Origin: Candidatus Latescibacterota bacterium
GTDB lineage: Bacteria > Krumholzibacteriota > Krumholzibacteriia > WVZY01 > JAKEHA01
Reading direction: 5' to 3'
Assembly (NCBI GenBank): GCA_022615275.1
Contig: JAKEHA010000058.1
Coordinates: 1-5,899 of the forward strand
Length of the DNA: 5,899 bases
In this document: piece after piece, positions 5,573-5,899 of the stretch
How the letters are laid out: each line of letters starts with the position of its first letter
How positions within the stretch are numbered: position 1 is the stretch's first letter
Program-made: the position numbers and the translations under genes
The notes under the pieces: model-generated
The model's database searches: none
Told to the model about the DNA's origin: nothing
The model's input: the letters and a program-made list of their open reading frames with translations, nothing else

Positions 5573-5899
5573 CGCCCGTCCTCGGGACGCATGTGCGGAA
5601 ACAGGATCACATCGCGAATCGAGGGGCTGTCGGTGAACACCATGGTCAACCGATCGATGCCCACGCCCAACCCGGCCGCGGGGGGCATCCCGTACTCGAG
5701 CGCGCGCAGGTAGTCCTCGTCCAGGACGTGGGCCTCCTCGTCGCCGCGCGCCTTGTTCTCCATTTGTTGCTCGAAGCGGCGTCGCTGCTCGAGCGGGTCG
5801 TTGAGCTCGGAGAACGCGTTGCATATCTCGAAGCCCCCCACGTAGCCCTCGAAGCGCTCGACCAGTCCCGGCACCGAGCGGTGGTCCTTGGCCAGCGGC
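5569..5899 (-). CDS. lysS: Lysyl-tRNA synthetase, class II, C-terminal part (cut by window edge)
   Basis: LysRS joins lysine to tRNA-Lys in the cytoplasm. About 109 residues are visible, entering from the right edge at PLAKDHRS with no stop. They include ERFEGYVGGFEICNAFSELN, a conserved block of the class II LysRS catalytic domain, then GDEEAHVLDEDYLRALEYGM and the motif 3 region GLGVGIDRLTMVFTDSPSIR, whose Arg is the conserved class II ATP-binding residue, and the family ending ILFPHMRP. The GTG at 5874 is an internal Val codon and not the start; the true start is outside the window. The TGA stop overlaps the permease start by four bases. The linkage of lysS to lolC/E-lolD is, from memory, common in diderm bacteria and probably reflects old operon structure more than a shared function. 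Confidence 0.96.
   Translation of the reverse strand, partial: PLAKDHRSVPGLVERFEGYVGGFEICNAFSELNDPLEQRRRFEQQMENKARGDEEAHVLDEDYLRALEYGMPPAAGLGVGIDRLTMVFTDSPSIRDVILFPHMRPEDGR
5580..5583 (-). promoter_or_regulatory. Ribosome binding site of the LolC/LolE-type permease gene, inside the lysS 3' end
   Basis: GAGG on the minus strand, seven bases before the ATG at 5572 and within the last codons of lysS. Together with the ATGA overlap it fixes the permease start at MNWALFIARR and suggests that it is translated from the lysS transcript. Confidence 0.65.

Noticed and set aside
4313..5713. A 466-codon open frame on the plus strand opposite the permease gene
   Set aside because: It mirrors the permease gene, is low-complexity and rich in His, Asp and Arg, and has no recognisable domain.
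5573..5824. N-terminal extension of the permease by about 84 residues
   Set aside because: It overlaps the conserved lysS C-terminus out of frame, and the family N-terminus begins at the ATG at 5572.

Overview
The window reads as one head-to-tail gene cluster, entirely on the minus strand. In transcription order (right to left) it is lysS (3' end only), a LolC/LolE-type permease gene, lolD, mcsA, mcsB and clpC (3' end missing). Base composition is GC-rich. A LolCDE-type lipoprotein-release transporter implies a diderm (Gram-negative-type) cell. The McsA-McsB-ClpC arginine-phosphorylation system is best known from Firmicutes. That pairing, together with the lysS-lol linkage, suggests a high-GC diderm of a poorly cultured lineage (for example an FCB-group or deltaproteobacteria-like candidate phylum). 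This placement is an inference and is not proven by the window.

Layout: 5569-5899 is the C-terminal part of class II lysyl-tRNA synthetase. 4316-5572 is the permease, joined to lysS by an ATGA stop/start overlap. 4240-4315 is a 76-base spacer with an AT-rich patch, the only gap above 30 bases between genes. 3553-4239 is the LolD ATPase. 3033-3551 is McsA, starting 1 base after the lolD stop. 1966-3036 is McsB, joined to mcsA by another ATGA overlap. 1936-1965 is a 30-base spacer carrying the clpC ribosome binding site. 82-1935 is genuine ClpC sequence, which stops abruptly inside the second Walker B motif.

Function: the permease and LolD together form an inner-membrane machine that extracts lipoproteins for transfer to the outer membrane. 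McsA and McsB form the protein-arginine kinase that tags damaged proteins, and ClpC is the AAA+ unfoldase that recognises phosphoarginine through its N-terminal domain. The catalytic residues of McsB, its RDxxRA motif, all four CxxC pairs of McsA and the two ClpC glutamates equivalent to the known phosphoarginine docking residues are visible. The tag-and-read circuit therefore looks intact up to the point where ClpC is cut. No ctsR gene and no CtsR or CIRCE operator is seen, so regulation differs from the Bacillus ctsR-mcsA-mcsB-clpC operon.

The left 80-90 bases do not belong to clpC. Read on the plus strand they give an open frame that looks like the start of an exported protein, which points to a chimeric join or real rearrangement at about 81-91. 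I found no RNA gene, CRISPR array, insertion sequence or other mobile element, and no wholly new system. The most interesting biological point is the arginine-phosphorylation module placed inside a lipoprotein-export gene cluster.
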